Notes under the pieces: model-generated
Told to the model about the DNA's origin: nothing
Databases searched by the model: none
The model's input: the letters and a program-made list of their open reading frames with translations, nothing else
Program-made: the position numbers and the translations under genes
Shown here: piece after piece, positions 8,083 through 16,210 of the stretch
Position numbering within the stretch: the stretch's first letter is position 1
Layout of the letters: each line of letters opens with the position of its first letter
Assembly (NCBI RefSeq): GCF_000722635.1
Contig: NZ_JOKH01000002.1
Coordinates: forward strand, 999,482-1,043,069
Length of the DNA stretch: 43,588 nucleotides
DNA from: Endozoicomonas numazuensis
Lineage (GTDB): Bacteria > Pseudomonadota > Gammaproteobacteria > Pseudomonadales > Endozoicomonadaceae
Reading direction: 5' to 3'

Positions 8083-8620
8083 AGAGACTGATCAGACAAA
8101 GCATGTAAGCCACAACGTAAACACCAAAGATAAATGTCATCCAATGGGCCATGTTCAAACCCAAAAACAGCCAACCATCCTGCCCACAAAAACCGGAAGG
8201 CAGAAACATTTGAGGCCACCACTCATACAGAGGCAAATCAAACGGGAAAGTAGGCAGTGCCTTACAAGTCATGAACAGATCTTCGGATGAGTAGTACCCC
8301 AGCATTTTTATCGAGGCATCCAGACCATAGGCAGCACCGGCAATCCAGATGATGTAACCCACTCCTCTTACCAGCTTGTTTCGTGGTGCCACCAGCATGA
8401 CCAGAGCGGCCACACCAATCAGTAACACGGCCAGTCGCTGATAAACACAGAGCTCGCAGGGGTCCAGATACATCACATACTGAAAGTAAAAGGCCACTGA
8501 CTCGAGAAATACAGCCGTCAACAGCATGATCAGCCAGGTAGTTCTGGCATTCTGCCAGTCACGAATAGCCCCTAGAGGGTCCGTTCTTATATCAGTCCAA
8601 AGGTGGGATAGTTTCGTCAA
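8066..8620 (-). CDS. dsbI: DsbB-family quinone-dependent disulfide oxidase, DsbI type
   Basis: 184 residues from a TTG at 8620, chosen because a GGAG ribosome site lies about 10 bases ahead and because the longer reading frame to 8767 runs into the fold-back element. The N-terminal WTDIRTDPLGAIRDWQNART resembles DsbI rather than DsbB. There are four hydrophobic segments, a first periplasmic redox pair CELC and a second pair (MTCKAL ... SGFCGQDG). The protein passes electrons from its DsbA-like partner to quinones in the inner membrane. The partner gene dsbL lies upstream on the same strand. The convergent regulator overlaps its 3' end. Confidence 0.88.
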   Translation of the reverse strand: MTKLSHLWTDIRTDPLGAIRDWQNARTTWLIMLLTAVFLESVAFYFQYVMYLDPCELCVYQRLAVLLIGVAALVMLVAPRNKLVRGVGYIIWIAGAAYGLDASIKMLGYYSSEDLFMTCKALPTFPFDLPLYEWWPQMFLPSGFCGQDGWLFLGLNMAHWMTFIFGVYVVAYMLCLISLFRKSK

Positions 8621-8670
8621 AACAGTGCTTCTCCAAAAGCCTGTATATTGTTCTAAATGTATCTTGAACT

Positions 8671-8838
8671 CTAGGAGCCTGACCAAGAATAGACAACCCG
8701 GCCTAAAGCCCAGAAAGAACGGCCATCTTTTCCACTTAATTCGATTAAATAGGTCAACTATTCGCACGAATTGAGTGAAAAAGCTGCCTCGTTCTTCTGA
8801 ACTTTATGCTCGGACGCAATTCTCGGTCAGGCTCCTAG
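8671..8838. mobile_element. Fold-back MITE-like element between dsbL and dsbI
   Basis: The two ends are inverted repeats matching at 19 of 20 positions (CTAGGAGCCTGACC plus AAGAAT on the left, and its complement with one change at 8819-8838). The similarity continues imperfectly inward through most of the element; for example AAGAACGG-type and CACTYAATTCG blocks recur in complement. The whole 168 bases could fold into one long hairpin. No transposase gene is inside. TA or CTAG at the tips may be the target duplication. This is typical of a non-autonomous miniature inverted-repeat element. Confidence 0.72.
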
Positions 8839-8842
8839 TCAG

Positions 8843-8910
8843 AGTCCGTCAGCTAAAGATACTGTATGCACCGAATGAGTGTAAGACAGATTACAAGAAG
8901 CTGACGGAGT
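8843..8910. repeat. Inverted repeat downstream of dsbL
   Basis: AGTCCGTCAGCT at 8843-8854 and AGCTGACGGAGT at 8899-8910 are complementary at 11 of 12 positions, with a 44-base loop. It abuts the fold-back element and lies just past the dsbL stop, so it may be a second small element or an RNA hairpin in the dsbL-dsbI transcript. There is no T-tract to support a terminator. Confidence 0.5.
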
Positions 8911-8920
8911 TCAATCATGC

Positions 8921-9529
8921 TCACAGGGTCAGCAAGTAGTCTATCAGTGAATAGAACTGATCAAATGAACGAATACTGCTCATATTGACCAGATATTGGC
9001 CATTAACAACAAAACTGGGGACCGATGGCAAAGTTTCTTCATACATCTTCCAGTTCTTCAGCCGAGCCTGTACAACAGGGTCTTTTAATCGCTTCTGAAA
9101 TTCTTCCCTGCTCAGACCACTTTGAGACAGTGTTTTAAAAAACGCTTCTTCATTTTCCCACTCGCCCGGGTTACCTTTCTGAACGGCTTCAAATAATCCA
9201 TCTTTTACCAGCTCAGCATGGGCAGTGCCTTTTACAACGGCAAGGGCCTCGCTGGCTCGATCACCAAACTCTGCCACATAGGCAATATGCTTCTGTCTGA
9301 AGGAGACATCTTTCTTCTCCATTCGCTGCTTTACACTGTCGATCATTTCCTGATCCCAGCGATAGCAATTGTGGCAATAAACAGAAAAAACCTCGGCCAG
9401 AGTAGGCTGAGTGGATTTCTCAAAGGAAGCAGGTAAACGAGTAAAATCCTTTCCCTCTACAAAGTTTGTGGCAAAGACAGTCATAGGCATAGCCAGCAAT
9501 AACAAAATCAGGGCTAATGGTTTTTTCAC
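8921..9529 (-). CDS. dsbL: DsbA-family periplasmic thiol oxidase (DsbL-like), CHNC active site
   Basis: 202 residues from the GTG at 9529, which follows AGGAAA at a suitable distance and gives a clean signal peptide (KKPLALILLLLAMPMTVFA, then TNFVEG). The redox site is VYCHNCYRW near residue 42, and the cis-proline loop is SVPSFVV near residue 172; an alpha-helical insert lies between, as in DsbA. It oxidises thiols of exported proteins and is recharged by the DsbB-type protein encoded downstream. CHNC differs from CPHC of DsbA and CPFC of DsbL. The name rests on pairing with a DsbI-like gene; a DsbA paralogue is equally possible. It is divergent from nfo. Confidence 0.82.
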   Translation of the reverse strand: MKKPLALILLLLAMPMTVFATNFVEGKDFTRLPASFEKSTQPTLAEVFSVYCHNCYRWDQEMIDSVKQRMEKKDVSFRQKHIAYVAEFGDRASEALAVVKGTAHAELVKDGLFEAVQKGNPGEWENEEAFFKTLSQSGLSREEFQKRLKDPVVQARLKNWKMYEETLPSVPSFVVNGQYLVNMSSIRSFDQFYSLIDYLLTL

Positions 9530-9675
9530 GAAGAGATTTCCTGTGCACTCAAAACTACCTGCGATCGACATCTCCCTGAGGTAAAATTGACCTTTCAACC
9601 CAGGCGATTGATTCACATATTCATCACCCATCCTCCATCAGTTTTCTCGATGGCTGTATAAGGACTTAGACCTAA

Positions 9676-10515
9676 ATGAAATACATTGGCGCTCACGTGA
9701 GCGCAGCCGGCGGTGTAGAAAATGCGCCCCTGAATGCCCACAAGTTGGGTGCCACCGCTTTTGCGCTATTCACTAAAAATCAAAGACAGTGGAAAGCGAA
9801 GCCTCTAACCCAGAAAAGCATTAACCTTTTCAGGGAGCGCTGTGAAAAATACGGGTATAAGCCTGAGCAGATTCTTCCTCACGACAGCTACCTGATCAAT
9901 CTGGGACATCCGGAACAGGAAGCCCTGCAGAAATCCCGTGACGCCTTCGTTGAGGAGATGCAGCGTTGCATGCAACTGGGCCTGGATAGACTTAACTTCC
10001 ACCCGGGAAGTCACTTGAGAAAAATGGATATTTCAGAATGTCTGTCCTGCATTGCAGAATCGATCAACCTGGTTCTGGATCAAAGTGAAGGCGTTATTGC
10101 TGTTATCGAAAATACCGCTGGGCAGGGCAGTAATCTGGGCTGGCGCTTCGAAGAACTGGCAGAAATTATTGATCAGGTTGAAGACAAGCATCGAGTAGGG
10201 GTTTGCCTGGATACCTGCCACACTTTTGCCGCCGGATATGACTTGAGAACACAGGAAAGCTGTCAGAAAACCTTCACAGAATTTGAAAGCACAGTCGGCT
10301 TCCAATACCTGAAAGGTATGCACCTGAATGACTCCAAGTGTGAGCTGGGATCAAGAAAAGATCGGCATCATAGCTTGGGTCAAGGTGAAATTGGCTGGGA
10401 AGTTTTCCGTTATATCATGAAAGATGAGCGCTTCAATGGCATTCCCATGGTGTTGGAAACCATCGATGAAACAATCTGGCCGGACGAGATTGAAGCTTTG
10501 AAAATGATGCAGTAA
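9676..10515 (+). CDS. nfo: Endonuclease IV (AP endonuclease)
   Basis: 279 residues, full length for the E. coli Nfo type. Start [18 protein letters not shown] and the metal-binding motifs are present: [51 protein letters not shown] and the C-terminal LETIDE. It cleaves DNA at abasic sites in base-excision repair with a trinuclear zinc centre. AAGGA lies about 11 bases before the ATG. The gene is divergent from dsbL and converges on serA. Confidence 0.97.
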   Translation: MKYIGAHVSAAGGVENAPLNAHKLGATAFALFTKNQRQWKAKPLTQKSINLFRERCEKYGYKPEQILPHDSYLINLGHPEQEALQKSRDAFVEEMQRCMQLGLDRLNFHPGSHLRKMDISECLSCIAESINLVLDQSEGVIAVIENTAGQGSNLGWRFEELAEIIDQVEDKHRVGVCLDTCHTFAAGYDLRTQESCQKTFTEFESTVGFQYLKGMHLNDSKCELGSRKDRHHSLGQGEIGWEVFRYIMKDERFNGIPMVLETIDETIWPDEIEALKMMQ

Positions 10516-10519
10516 AAAC

Positions 10520-10549
10520 ATACTGGCCGGACTGATGCCCGGCCAGTAT
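10520..10549 (-). terminator. Strong hairpin between nfo and serA
   Basis: An 11-bp perfect stem (ATACTGGCCGG / CCGGCCAGTAT) with an 8-base loop. Read on the minus strand it is followed by GTTTTTAC, so it is a good intrinsic terminator for serA. It may also stop nfo transcripts less efficiently. Confidence 0.8.
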
Positions 10550-10554
10550 CAGGA

Positions 10555-11784
10555 TCAGTAAAGAATCCGGCAGCGAATAGTACCGTCAATTTCTTTAAGC
10601 TTCTCCAATGCAATCTCACTGTGATCGGCATCGACGTCAATGACCACATAACCTACAGACTCATTGGTTTGCAGGAACTGGCCGCTGATATTGATATTGT
10701 TTTCAGAAAAAACTCTGTTAACCGACCCCAGAACTCCCGGAATATTCTGGTGAATATGAAGGATACGATGCTTGTCTGGATGACCTGGCAAAGAGACTTC
10801 AGGAAAATTAACAGACGACAACGTAGTACCATTGTCGCTATACATGATGAACTTCTCGGCAACTTCACGACCGATATTTTCCTGAGCTTCCTGAGTACTT
10901 CCTCCCACATGCGGGGTCAGAATTACATTATCCAGGCCGCGCAGAGGGCTGATAAACTCATCGTTGTTCGAGCGAGGCTCTTCCGGGAAAACATCAATAG
11001 CAGCCCCCAGCAACTTGCCGGTTTCAATCATGGAAGCCAGGGATTGAATTTCGACAACCGTTCCGCGAGAAGCATTGATCAGAACACTGCCTTGTTTCAT
11101 AGCTGCAAACTGTTCTTCACCAAACATCCATTTAGTTGCGGGTGTTTCCGGCACATGCAGACTGACCACGTCAGACATGGCTAGCAGATCATTCAGGCTG
11201 CCCACTTGCTTGGCATTACCTATGGAGAGCTTGGTCACCACATCGTAATAATAGACGTCCATCCCCAAGGATTCTGCTAGAACACTCAGCTGACTGCCAA
11301 TGCTGCCATAACCTACAATACCCAGCTTTTTACCACGAATTTCATAGGAGTTGGCTGCACTCTTCTGCCAGCCACCACGGTGGGCTACCGCATTCTTTTC
11401 AGGAACCCCCCGCAGCAAGAGAATCGCTTCAGCCAGAACCAGCTCAGCAACTGAGCGAGTATTGGAATAAGGCGCATTAAAAACCGGAATACCCCGAGAA
11501 GTCGCTGCAATCAGTTCAACCTGGTTGGTACCGATACAAAAACAACCTACTGCAATGAGCTTTTCAGCCGCAGCGAAAATATCTTCTGTCAGTTGGGTTC
11601 GGGATCGAATGCCTACAAAGTGCGCTTCGGAAATCCGACGCTTCAGCTCGTCTTCCGGTAGGGACTTGGACACATAATCAATGTTGGTGTAACCGGAAGC
11701 TTCAAGCACTTCCACAGCAGACTGATGAACCCCCTCCAGAAGAAGGAATCGAATCTTACTCTTGTCCAGGGAAATAGAAGGCAT
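10555..11784 (-). CDS. serA: D-3-phosphoglycerate dehydrogenase
   Basis: 409 residues, as in E. coli SerA. It catalyses the first step of serine synthesis, oxidising 3-phosphoglycerate with NAD. Visible are the N-terminal substrate domain (GIRSRTQLTEDIF), a Rossmann NAD loop LGIVGYGSIGSQLS, the catalytic Arg in LINASRGTVVE, the Glu in DVFPEEP and the His in LTPHVGGST, followed by a C-terminal ACT domain (RILHIHQNIPGVLGSVNRVF) that binds serine for feedback inhibition. The ribosome site is weak, and the leader contains a strong hairpin at 11817-11854. Confidence 0.97.
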   Translation of the reverse strand: MPSISLDKSKIRFLLLEGVHQSAVEVLEASGYTNIDYVSKSLPEDELKRRISEAHFVGIRSRTQLTEDIFAAAEKLIAVGCFCIGTNQVELIAATSRGIPVFNAPYSNTRSVAELVLAEAILLLRGVPEKNAVAHRGGWQKSAANSYEIRGKKLGIVGYGSIGSQLSVLAESLGMDVYYYDVVTKLSIGNAKQVGSLNDLLAMSDVVSLHVPETPATKWMFGEEQFAAMKQGSVLINASRGTVVEIQSLASMIETGKLLGAAIDVFPEEPRSNNDEFISPLRGLDNVILTPHVGGSTQEAQENIGREVAEKFIMYSDNGTTLSSVNFPEVSLPGHPDKHRILHIHQNIPGVLGSVNRVFSENNINISGQFLQTNESVGYVVIDVDADHSEIALEKLKEIDGTIRCRILY

Positions 11785-12229
11785 AACAATAGCTCAGATG
11801 TCTTATTATCTACCGTGAAAAGTATTTAACCCAAAAGGAGGCAAAATACTTTTCCTGGCTTGGCTTGCTGAACAATCTTTTATCAACTGACTCGGATTGT
11901 TTCTCTCGCTCAAGGCCGACTTGCTCATGTAGCTCTCATGAGCTTCCATGACTTTTCTGCCGTACTGCATAGCTGGCAAAGTTGTTTTTTTTATTCACCA
12001 TGAAGGCTCTTCACATCGATGCCTGAAAGAAACACCACCCATGGCTGAATACAACCGGAGTCACTCTATAGCGCTGGAATAGTTATAGTAGCTAGTTTTA
12101 TAACCTACCGGGCTGGGGATAATAGCATACAAAAAAGAAACACCCTTACCTTAAACGGATAAACCCTGTATTTATTGTCTAATGACCACTACAGGGCTTA
12201 AACCTCGGGAATAGAGCAGTTATGATGTG
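11785..12229. other. 445-base gene-free region upstream of serA
   Basis: No coding sequence is convincing here. It holds the serA leader hairpin, a perfect 7-bp hairpin (GCTCATG / CATGAGC, 11923-11943) and a T8 run at 11985-11992 that follows a weak stem on the plus strand. A further inverted repeat CCCTGTA / TACAGGG lies near 12167-12196. A small RNA on the plus strand ending near 11992 is conceivable but has no clear promoter. Confidence 0.4.
11817..11854 (-). promoter_or_regulatory. Hairpin in serA leader with anti-Shine-Dalgarno-like loop
   Basis: GAAAAGTATTT and AAATACTTTTC form a perfect 11-bp stem around a 16-base loop. On the serA strand the loop reads GCCTCCTTTTGGG, which contains CCTCCTT, the same as the 3' end of 16S rRNA. 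It ends about 33 bases before the serA start. It may act in mRNA stability or translation, or be a protein-binding palindrome. Confidence 0.45.
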
Positions 12230-12233
12230 TCAG
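12220..12233 (+). repeat. 14-base direct repeat, copy 1
   Basis: TTATGATGTGTCAG occurs here, overlapping the last bases of the DUF4404-like gene, and again at 12579-12592. Confidence 0.5.
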
Positions 12234-12490
12234 ACACCTATACTCGATAGCGTCGTCAGAATCTGTTTGATAGCTTGAGACAGCGCAGGATGCTCTTCAG
12301 AAAACTTGATCGCTTCCTGCTCAAGCTGCTCATTATAATCTTGCAGGGGAATGTCGCCCTCTGCCTGAGCCAGAGCCAGTTGCAGCTCATCAGTAATCTG
12401 CTTGAGACTACCTGCAGTACAATCATCCACAGGCTGACCTTCAAGCAGGTCATGCAGGTTCTGGATATTGATGTGGAGTTCTTCGGACAT
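12230..12490 (-). CDS. Small helical protein, DUF4404-like
   Basis: 86 residues, acidic, predicted all-helical (NIQNLHDLLEGQPVDDCTAG, LKQITDELQLALAQAE, ALSQAIKQILTTLSSIGV). Length and the pattern of an N-terminal L-x-x-L-x-x-x-L segment and a C-terminal hydrophobic helix resemble the DUF4404 family of proteobacterial proteins of unknown function; this match is from memory. AGGAGC precedes the ATG at 12490. It is divergent from the FAH-family gene. Confidence 0.7.
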   Translation of the reverse strand: MSEELHINIQNLHDLLEGQPVDDCTAGSLKQITDELQLALAQAEGDIPLQDYNEQLEQEAIKFSEEHPALSQAIKQILTTLSSIGV

Positions 12491-12578
12491 GGCGTGCTCC
12501 TGTGGTCAAGTAAGTCTGGAAGACGAATGTCTGTACTGTGAATGATAGCTGCAGCAGGAGCACCCGGCTGATAAATAC

Positions 12579-12592
12579 TTATGATGTGTCAG
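12579..12592 (+). repeat. 14-base direct repeat, copy 2
   Basis: Second copy of TTATGATGTGTCAG, in the region before the FAH-family gene. Confidence 0.5.
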
Positions 12593-12642
12593 GCCATGAG
12601 CAAAATACAAATACAAGAAAAAACAATCAAGAAGGAAGCCTT

Positions 12643-13305
12643 ATGAAGTACAGGCACCATTGGCTAAGTGGCGACCGTATTGATCTGCCTACGGGAAAAG
12701 TCGTTTGCGTTGGTCGTAACTATGCTGAGCACATCAGGGAACTGAATAACCCTCTGCCCGATGACCCGGTTTTGTTTATCAAACCTTCAACATCACTGGC
12801 CTCACTGGAAACCCCCTTTGCTATTCCTGCTAACCGTGGTGAAGTTCATTATGAGACAGAAATTGCAATCCTGATTGATAGTCGTCTCCAGAATGCCAGC
12901 GAAAGTGAAAGCATCTGTGCAATCAAAGCTATGGGCCTGGCGCTTGATCTGACACTTCGTGATGTCCAGTCTCGCCTGAAAGCCAAGGGATTACCCTGGG
13001 AAGTAGCCAAAGCATTTGATGGCAGCTGCCCGGTTTCCGGCTTTATTGCAAAAGAGCACTTGCCTGACTTTGATGACATTCAGTTCAGTCTTAAAGTCAA
13101 TGGTAAAACCCGTCAGGAAGACACTTCAGCCCATATGCTGACTTCTATCCCTGGCCTGATCAATTACATAAGCCGCCACTTTACATTGGAACCAGGAGAC
13201 ATAGTTCTCACTGGCACACCCGCTGGAGTAGGTCCCGTTAAGCAAGGAGATCAGCTGGAACTCTCTATTTCTGACCGATTTACTCTGACCACATCCTGTC
13301 TATAA
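12643..13305 (+). CDS. Fumarylacetoacetate hydrolase family protein (YcgM/oxaloacetate tautomerase/acylpyruvase-like)
   Basis: 220 residues from the ATG at 12643, preceded by AAGGA. It has the FAH-family core: KVVCVGRNYAEHI, the metal-binding VHYETEIAILI (about 68), a later Asp in ALDLTLRDVQ and the C-terminal EPGDIVLTGTPAGVGPV. The short single-domain form fits FAHD1-type enzymes such as E. coli YcgM, which act on acylpyruvates or oxaloacetate. The upstream in-frame extension to 12538 has no ribosome site. The gene stands before the response regulator on the same strand, 69 bases away. Confidence 0.92.
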   Translation: MKYRHHWLSGDRIDLPTGKVVCVGRNYAEHIRELNNPLPDDPVLFIKPSTSLASLETPFAIPANRGEVHYETEIAILIDSRLQNASESESICAIKAMGLALDLTLRDVQSRLKAKGLPWEVAKAFDGSCPVSGFIAKEHLPDFDDIQFSLKVNGKTRQEDTSAHMLTSIPGLINYISRHFTLEPGDIVLTGTPAGVGPVKQGDQLELSISDRFTLTTSCL

Positions 13306-13374
13306 CTCTAAAGAACTCAGTATTTCTTCAGATATTGATAGTAGAGAAATCAGACCACAGGCAAGGGACAGCCA

Positions 13375-13767
13375 GTGTTAGCCAAGGAAGCTTACAACCT
13401 TCATATTCTGGTCGTTGAAGACAACAAAGTTAATCAGATGGTAGCCAGAAAGCTGCTGGAAAAGCTGGGATGTACCTGCAAGGTCGCCGAAAACGGTCTG
13501 GAAGCACTGGAAGTCCTGGAGACCTCCGAAGCCTTCGACCTGATTCTTATGGACTGTATGATGCCTGTCATGGATGGCCTGGAAGCCACTGAAAAAATCA
13601 GGGCTTCTGGTCAGAGTTATGCCAGTATTCCTATTGTCGCTTTCACCGCCAACGCCATGGAGTCCGATCAAATCGCCTGTAAGTCTGCTGGTATGAACGA
13701 CTTTCTGGTCAAGCCGGTTACCCTGACTCTCTTATCAGAAAAACTGGCTCTCTGGATCAGGGATTAA
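13375..13767 (+). CDS. Single-domain response regulator (CheY-like receiver)
   Basis: 130 residues forming only a receiver domain: the acidic pair in ILVVEDNKVNQ, phospho-acceptor Asp in DLILMDCMMPVMDG (about 55), Thr in IVAFTANAM and Lys in DFLVKPV. This sequence style (EDNKVNQMVARKLLEKLG) is that of receiver domains in hybrid histidine kinases, so the gene may be a free-standing receiver of a phosphorelay. The GTG start has AAGGGA ahead. No kinase lies nearby. It ends 10 bases from the convergent thioesterase. Confidence 0.93.
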   Translation: MLAKEAYNLHILVVEDNKVNQMVARKLLEKLGCTCKVAENGLEALEVLETSEAFDLILMDCMMPVMDGLEATEKIRASGQSYASIPIVAFTANAMESDQIACKSAGMNDFLVKPVTLTLLSEKLALWIRD

Positions 13768-13777
13768 AACGTCCTCC

Positions 13778-14176
13778 CTAATATTCGGCGCTCTGAATAC
13801 GACGCGTTCTGCCTTGTGGGTCTATTGCCACAAAAACCATACTGGTTTCAGTCAGCTTGGCACTGCCCTGTTTATCTTCTACCCAGGCCTCTACGACCAC
13901 TCGAATTGACGTTTTACCTACTTCTGTCACCCGGGTAAACAATGAAAGGATATCGCCCACTTTCACGGGGCGCATAAAACTCATACTGCCAATACTGACA
14001 GTAACTACACGACCTCGGGCAATCTTTCTGGCCATAATTTCTCCAGCCTGATCAACCTGCATGGCAACCCAGCCACCAAAAACATCACCTGTCGTATTAA
14101 CTGACTGATAATCAGCCAGTACTTTCAGAGTCAGTTCGCCCTGAGGCCCGGGAGCGAGATCATTATCCAGTTCCAT
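13778..14176 (-). CDS. Acyl-CoA thioesterase, YciA-like hot-dog fold
   Basis: 132 residues from the ATG at 14176, with GGAGAG close ahead; a GTG at 14191 would bury that site. The hot-dog domain has TTGDVFGGWVAMQVDQAGEIMA with the catalytic Asp/Gly region, then VVTVSIGSMSFMRPVKVGDIL and TSMVFVAIDPQGRTRRI. These match YciA/YkhA acyl-CoA hydrolases, which release free CoA from a broad range of acyl-CoAs in the cytoplasm. Confidence 0.92.
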   Translation of the reverse strand: MELDNDLAPGPQGELTLKVLADYQSVNTTGDVFGGWVAMQVDQAGEIMARKIARGRVVTVSIGSMSFMRPVKVGDILSLFTRVTEVGKTSIRVVVEAWVEDKQGSAKLTETSMVFVAIDPQGRTRRIQSAEY

Positions 14177-14251
14177 ATTGCTCTCCAGCACTTATTGTTT
14201 TTATTGTTCTGCCTTTCAGGAGCCTGATATTCAATCAGACGTCTGGTATTT

Positions 14252-15634
14252 CTAACCGTATAGTTTTTCCGGAAGCCATGTAGCCAATTCCGGCCAGACT
14301 GCTAATGCACACAGTAAAAGCAGCTGAATCATCACAAAAGGCACAACGCCTTTATAAATATCTGTTGTCCTGACTTCAGGAGGAGCGACGCCTCTGAGAT
14401 AAAAAAGCGCAAATCCAAAGGGTGGAGTCAGAAAAGATGTCTGCAAATTCACTGCAATCATGATGCCAAGCCAGACAGGATCGAGCCCCATAGCCAGTAG
14501 AACCGGCCCTACCATAGGAACAATCACAAACGTAATTTCAATAAAGTCCAGAATAAATCCCAGTAGGAACATCACAAGCATAACCACCAGCACGGCCGTA
14601 AATGTCCCGCCTGGCATGCTCGTGAAGAGTTCATGAATCAGCTCTTCTCCACCAAAACCTCTAAAGACCAGCGAGAAAACTGAAGCCCCGATTAAAATCA
14701 AAAACACCATACAGGTGACTTTTGTCGTATTAGAAAGGGTTTCTGACAACGTTTCGATATTAAGCTGTCGCTTAACTGCTGCCAGCAATAAAGCACCAAT
14801 AGCCCCTACACCCGCAGCTTCTGTTGGTGTTGCAGCCCCTGCCAGAATCGATCCCAGAACCGCACCAATCAAGAGTAAAGGAGGTAACAAATTCATAAGC
14901 AGAGAGCCGTGGTCGCCCTCATCATAGGCCTGGATATCTTCATCGGACAGACCCGGTGCAGCCTCAGGGTTTCTCCAGGCTACGATCATCAGGTAAATGG
15001 AGTAAGCCGCTACCAACATCAGACCGGGAATAATTGCCCCCACAAAAAGGTCACCCACTGAAACCGTTTTTGGTGAGAATATGCCCATTTTCAGCTGAGC
15101 CTGTTGGTATGCAGTAGATAAAACATCACCCAGCAAAACCAGAGCAATAGATGGCGGAATAATTTGTCCCAGACTTCCGGTTGCACAGATGGTTCCAGTG
15201 GCCAGAGAAGTGGAATAACCTCGTTTCAGCATGGTCGGTAAAGACAGCAGCCCCATGGTCACAACCGTTGCTCCGACAATACCAGTACTCGCCGCCAGTA
15301 ACATACCCACAAGTGTGACAGAAAGTCCGAGGCCACCTCTCATCTTGCCAAACAGACGAGTCATACTCTCCAAAAGGCCTTCGGCAACCCTGGACTTTTC
15401 CAGCATGCAACCCATGAAGACAAACAGAGGCACAGCCATCAGTGTCTGATTGGTGACGATACCAAACAAGCGGCTGGGTAATGCATTGAGAAAAGAAGGG
15501 TCAAAGAATCCGGTCAGTGCACCCACGCTGGCAAAAGCTAACGCCGTACCTGCAAGAGAAAAAGCTACAGGATAGCCTGCCAGCAAAACCAGGCAGACGG
15601 TCACAAACATAAAAATCGGGATGTACTCAGCCAT
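14252..15634 (-). CDS. dctM: TRAP transporter large permease (DctM type)
   Basis: 460 residues with about 12 to 13 hydrophobic segments; typical family length is 430 to 460. Diagnostic stretches are AVPLFVFMGCMLEKS, TGIVGATVVTMGLLSLP, ICATGSLGQIIPPS, TPTEAAGVGAIGALLLA and LQTSFLTPPFGFALFYLRG. With DctQ it forms a sodium-driven uptake system for a carboxylate or similar solute delivered by a periplasmic DctP. The start overlaps dctQ by 8 bases. The binding protein gene is not in the expected place. Confidence 0.94.
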   Translation of the reverse strand: MAEYIPIFMFVTVCLVLLAGYPVAFSLAGTALAFASVGALTGFFDPSFLNALPSRLFGIVTNQTLMAVPLFVFMGCMLEKSRVAEGLLESMTRLFGKMRGGLGLSVTLVGMLLAASTGIVGATVVTMGLLSLPTMLKRGYSTSLATGTICATGSLGQIIPPSIALVLLGDVLSTAYQQAQLKMGIFSPKTVSVGDLFVGAIIPGLMLVAAYSIYLMIVAWRNPEAAPGLSDEDIQAYDEGDHGSLLMNLLPPLLLIGAVLGSILAGAATPTEAAGVGAIGALLLAAVKRQLNIETLSETLSNTTKVTCMVFLILIGASVFSLVFRGFGGEELIHELFTSMPGGTFTAVLVVMLVMFLLGFILDFIEITFVIVPMVGPVLLAMGLDPVWLGIMIAVNLQTSFLTPPFGFALFYLRGVAPPEVRTTDIYKGVVPFVMIQLLLLCALAVWPELATWLPEKLYG

Positions 15635-16163
15635 TTTCCGGGGACTCCTTTCCAGACAGAATGAGTACTGATCTCAAAAACTCTGCCACCCCCTGCAACA
15701 GCATAGTGGCGACAAACACCAGTATCAGACTTTTCAAAAGATACACCAGCGGTAGTCCGCCTGGATCTGATGATGTTTCCATAATCTCCCAGGATCGGGA
15801 AACATAATCAAAGCTCATCACACCAATAAACAGGCAGACTGGAAACAGCAGAAACAGAGTACCCAGGCAATTTACCCACGCTCGCTGTCTGATATTCATG
15901 CGATTGTAAAGAACATCCACCCTGACATGGCTGCCCTGCTTAAGCGTGTAGCTGCTGGCCCCAAGAAAAATCAGCGCATGGAAATACATCGCCAGCTCCT
16001 GAAGCGCAATAGAGCCGGAGTTAAACCAGTAGCGAAGAAGAACTACGAGACAAACACTGACGACCAGCAGGAGGTTAACTCCACTCAGAAGACGCCCTAA
16101 TTTCTCTGTTAATCCGTCAATACCGGCGACTGCTGTTATTATCATTTTCCAGCCGGTGGTCAT
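15627..16163 (-). CDS. dctQ: TRAP transporter small permease (DctQ type)
   Basis: 178 residues with four hydrophobic helices (VNLLLVVSVCLVVLLRYWF, the EL...MYFHALIFLGASSYTL segment, GTLFLLFPVCLFIGVM, LILVFVATMLLQGV) and the family motif GSHVRVDVLYNRM. It couples to DctM, whose gene overlaps its 3' end. AGGAT precedes the ATG. A terminator-like hairpin precedes the gene (16211-16227). Confidence 0.92.
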   Translation of the reverse strand: MTTGWKMIITAVAGIDGLTEKLGRLLSGVNLLLVVSVCLVVLLRYWFNSGSIALQELAMYFHALIFLGASSYTLKQGSHVRVDVLYNRMNIRQRAWVNCLGTLFLLFPVCLFIGVMSFDYVSRSWEIMETSSDPGGLPLVYLLKSLILVFVATMLLQGVAEFLRSVLILSGKESPENG

Positions 16164-16210
16164 TTCTATCCTGCCTGTTATATCGTTTTATTATTTTGTT
16201 GCGAAAAATC

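Noticed and set aside
8621-8767. N-terminal extension of the dsbI frame
   Set aside because: Most of it is translation of the fold-back element; the family start aligns with the TTG at 8620 and its GGAG.
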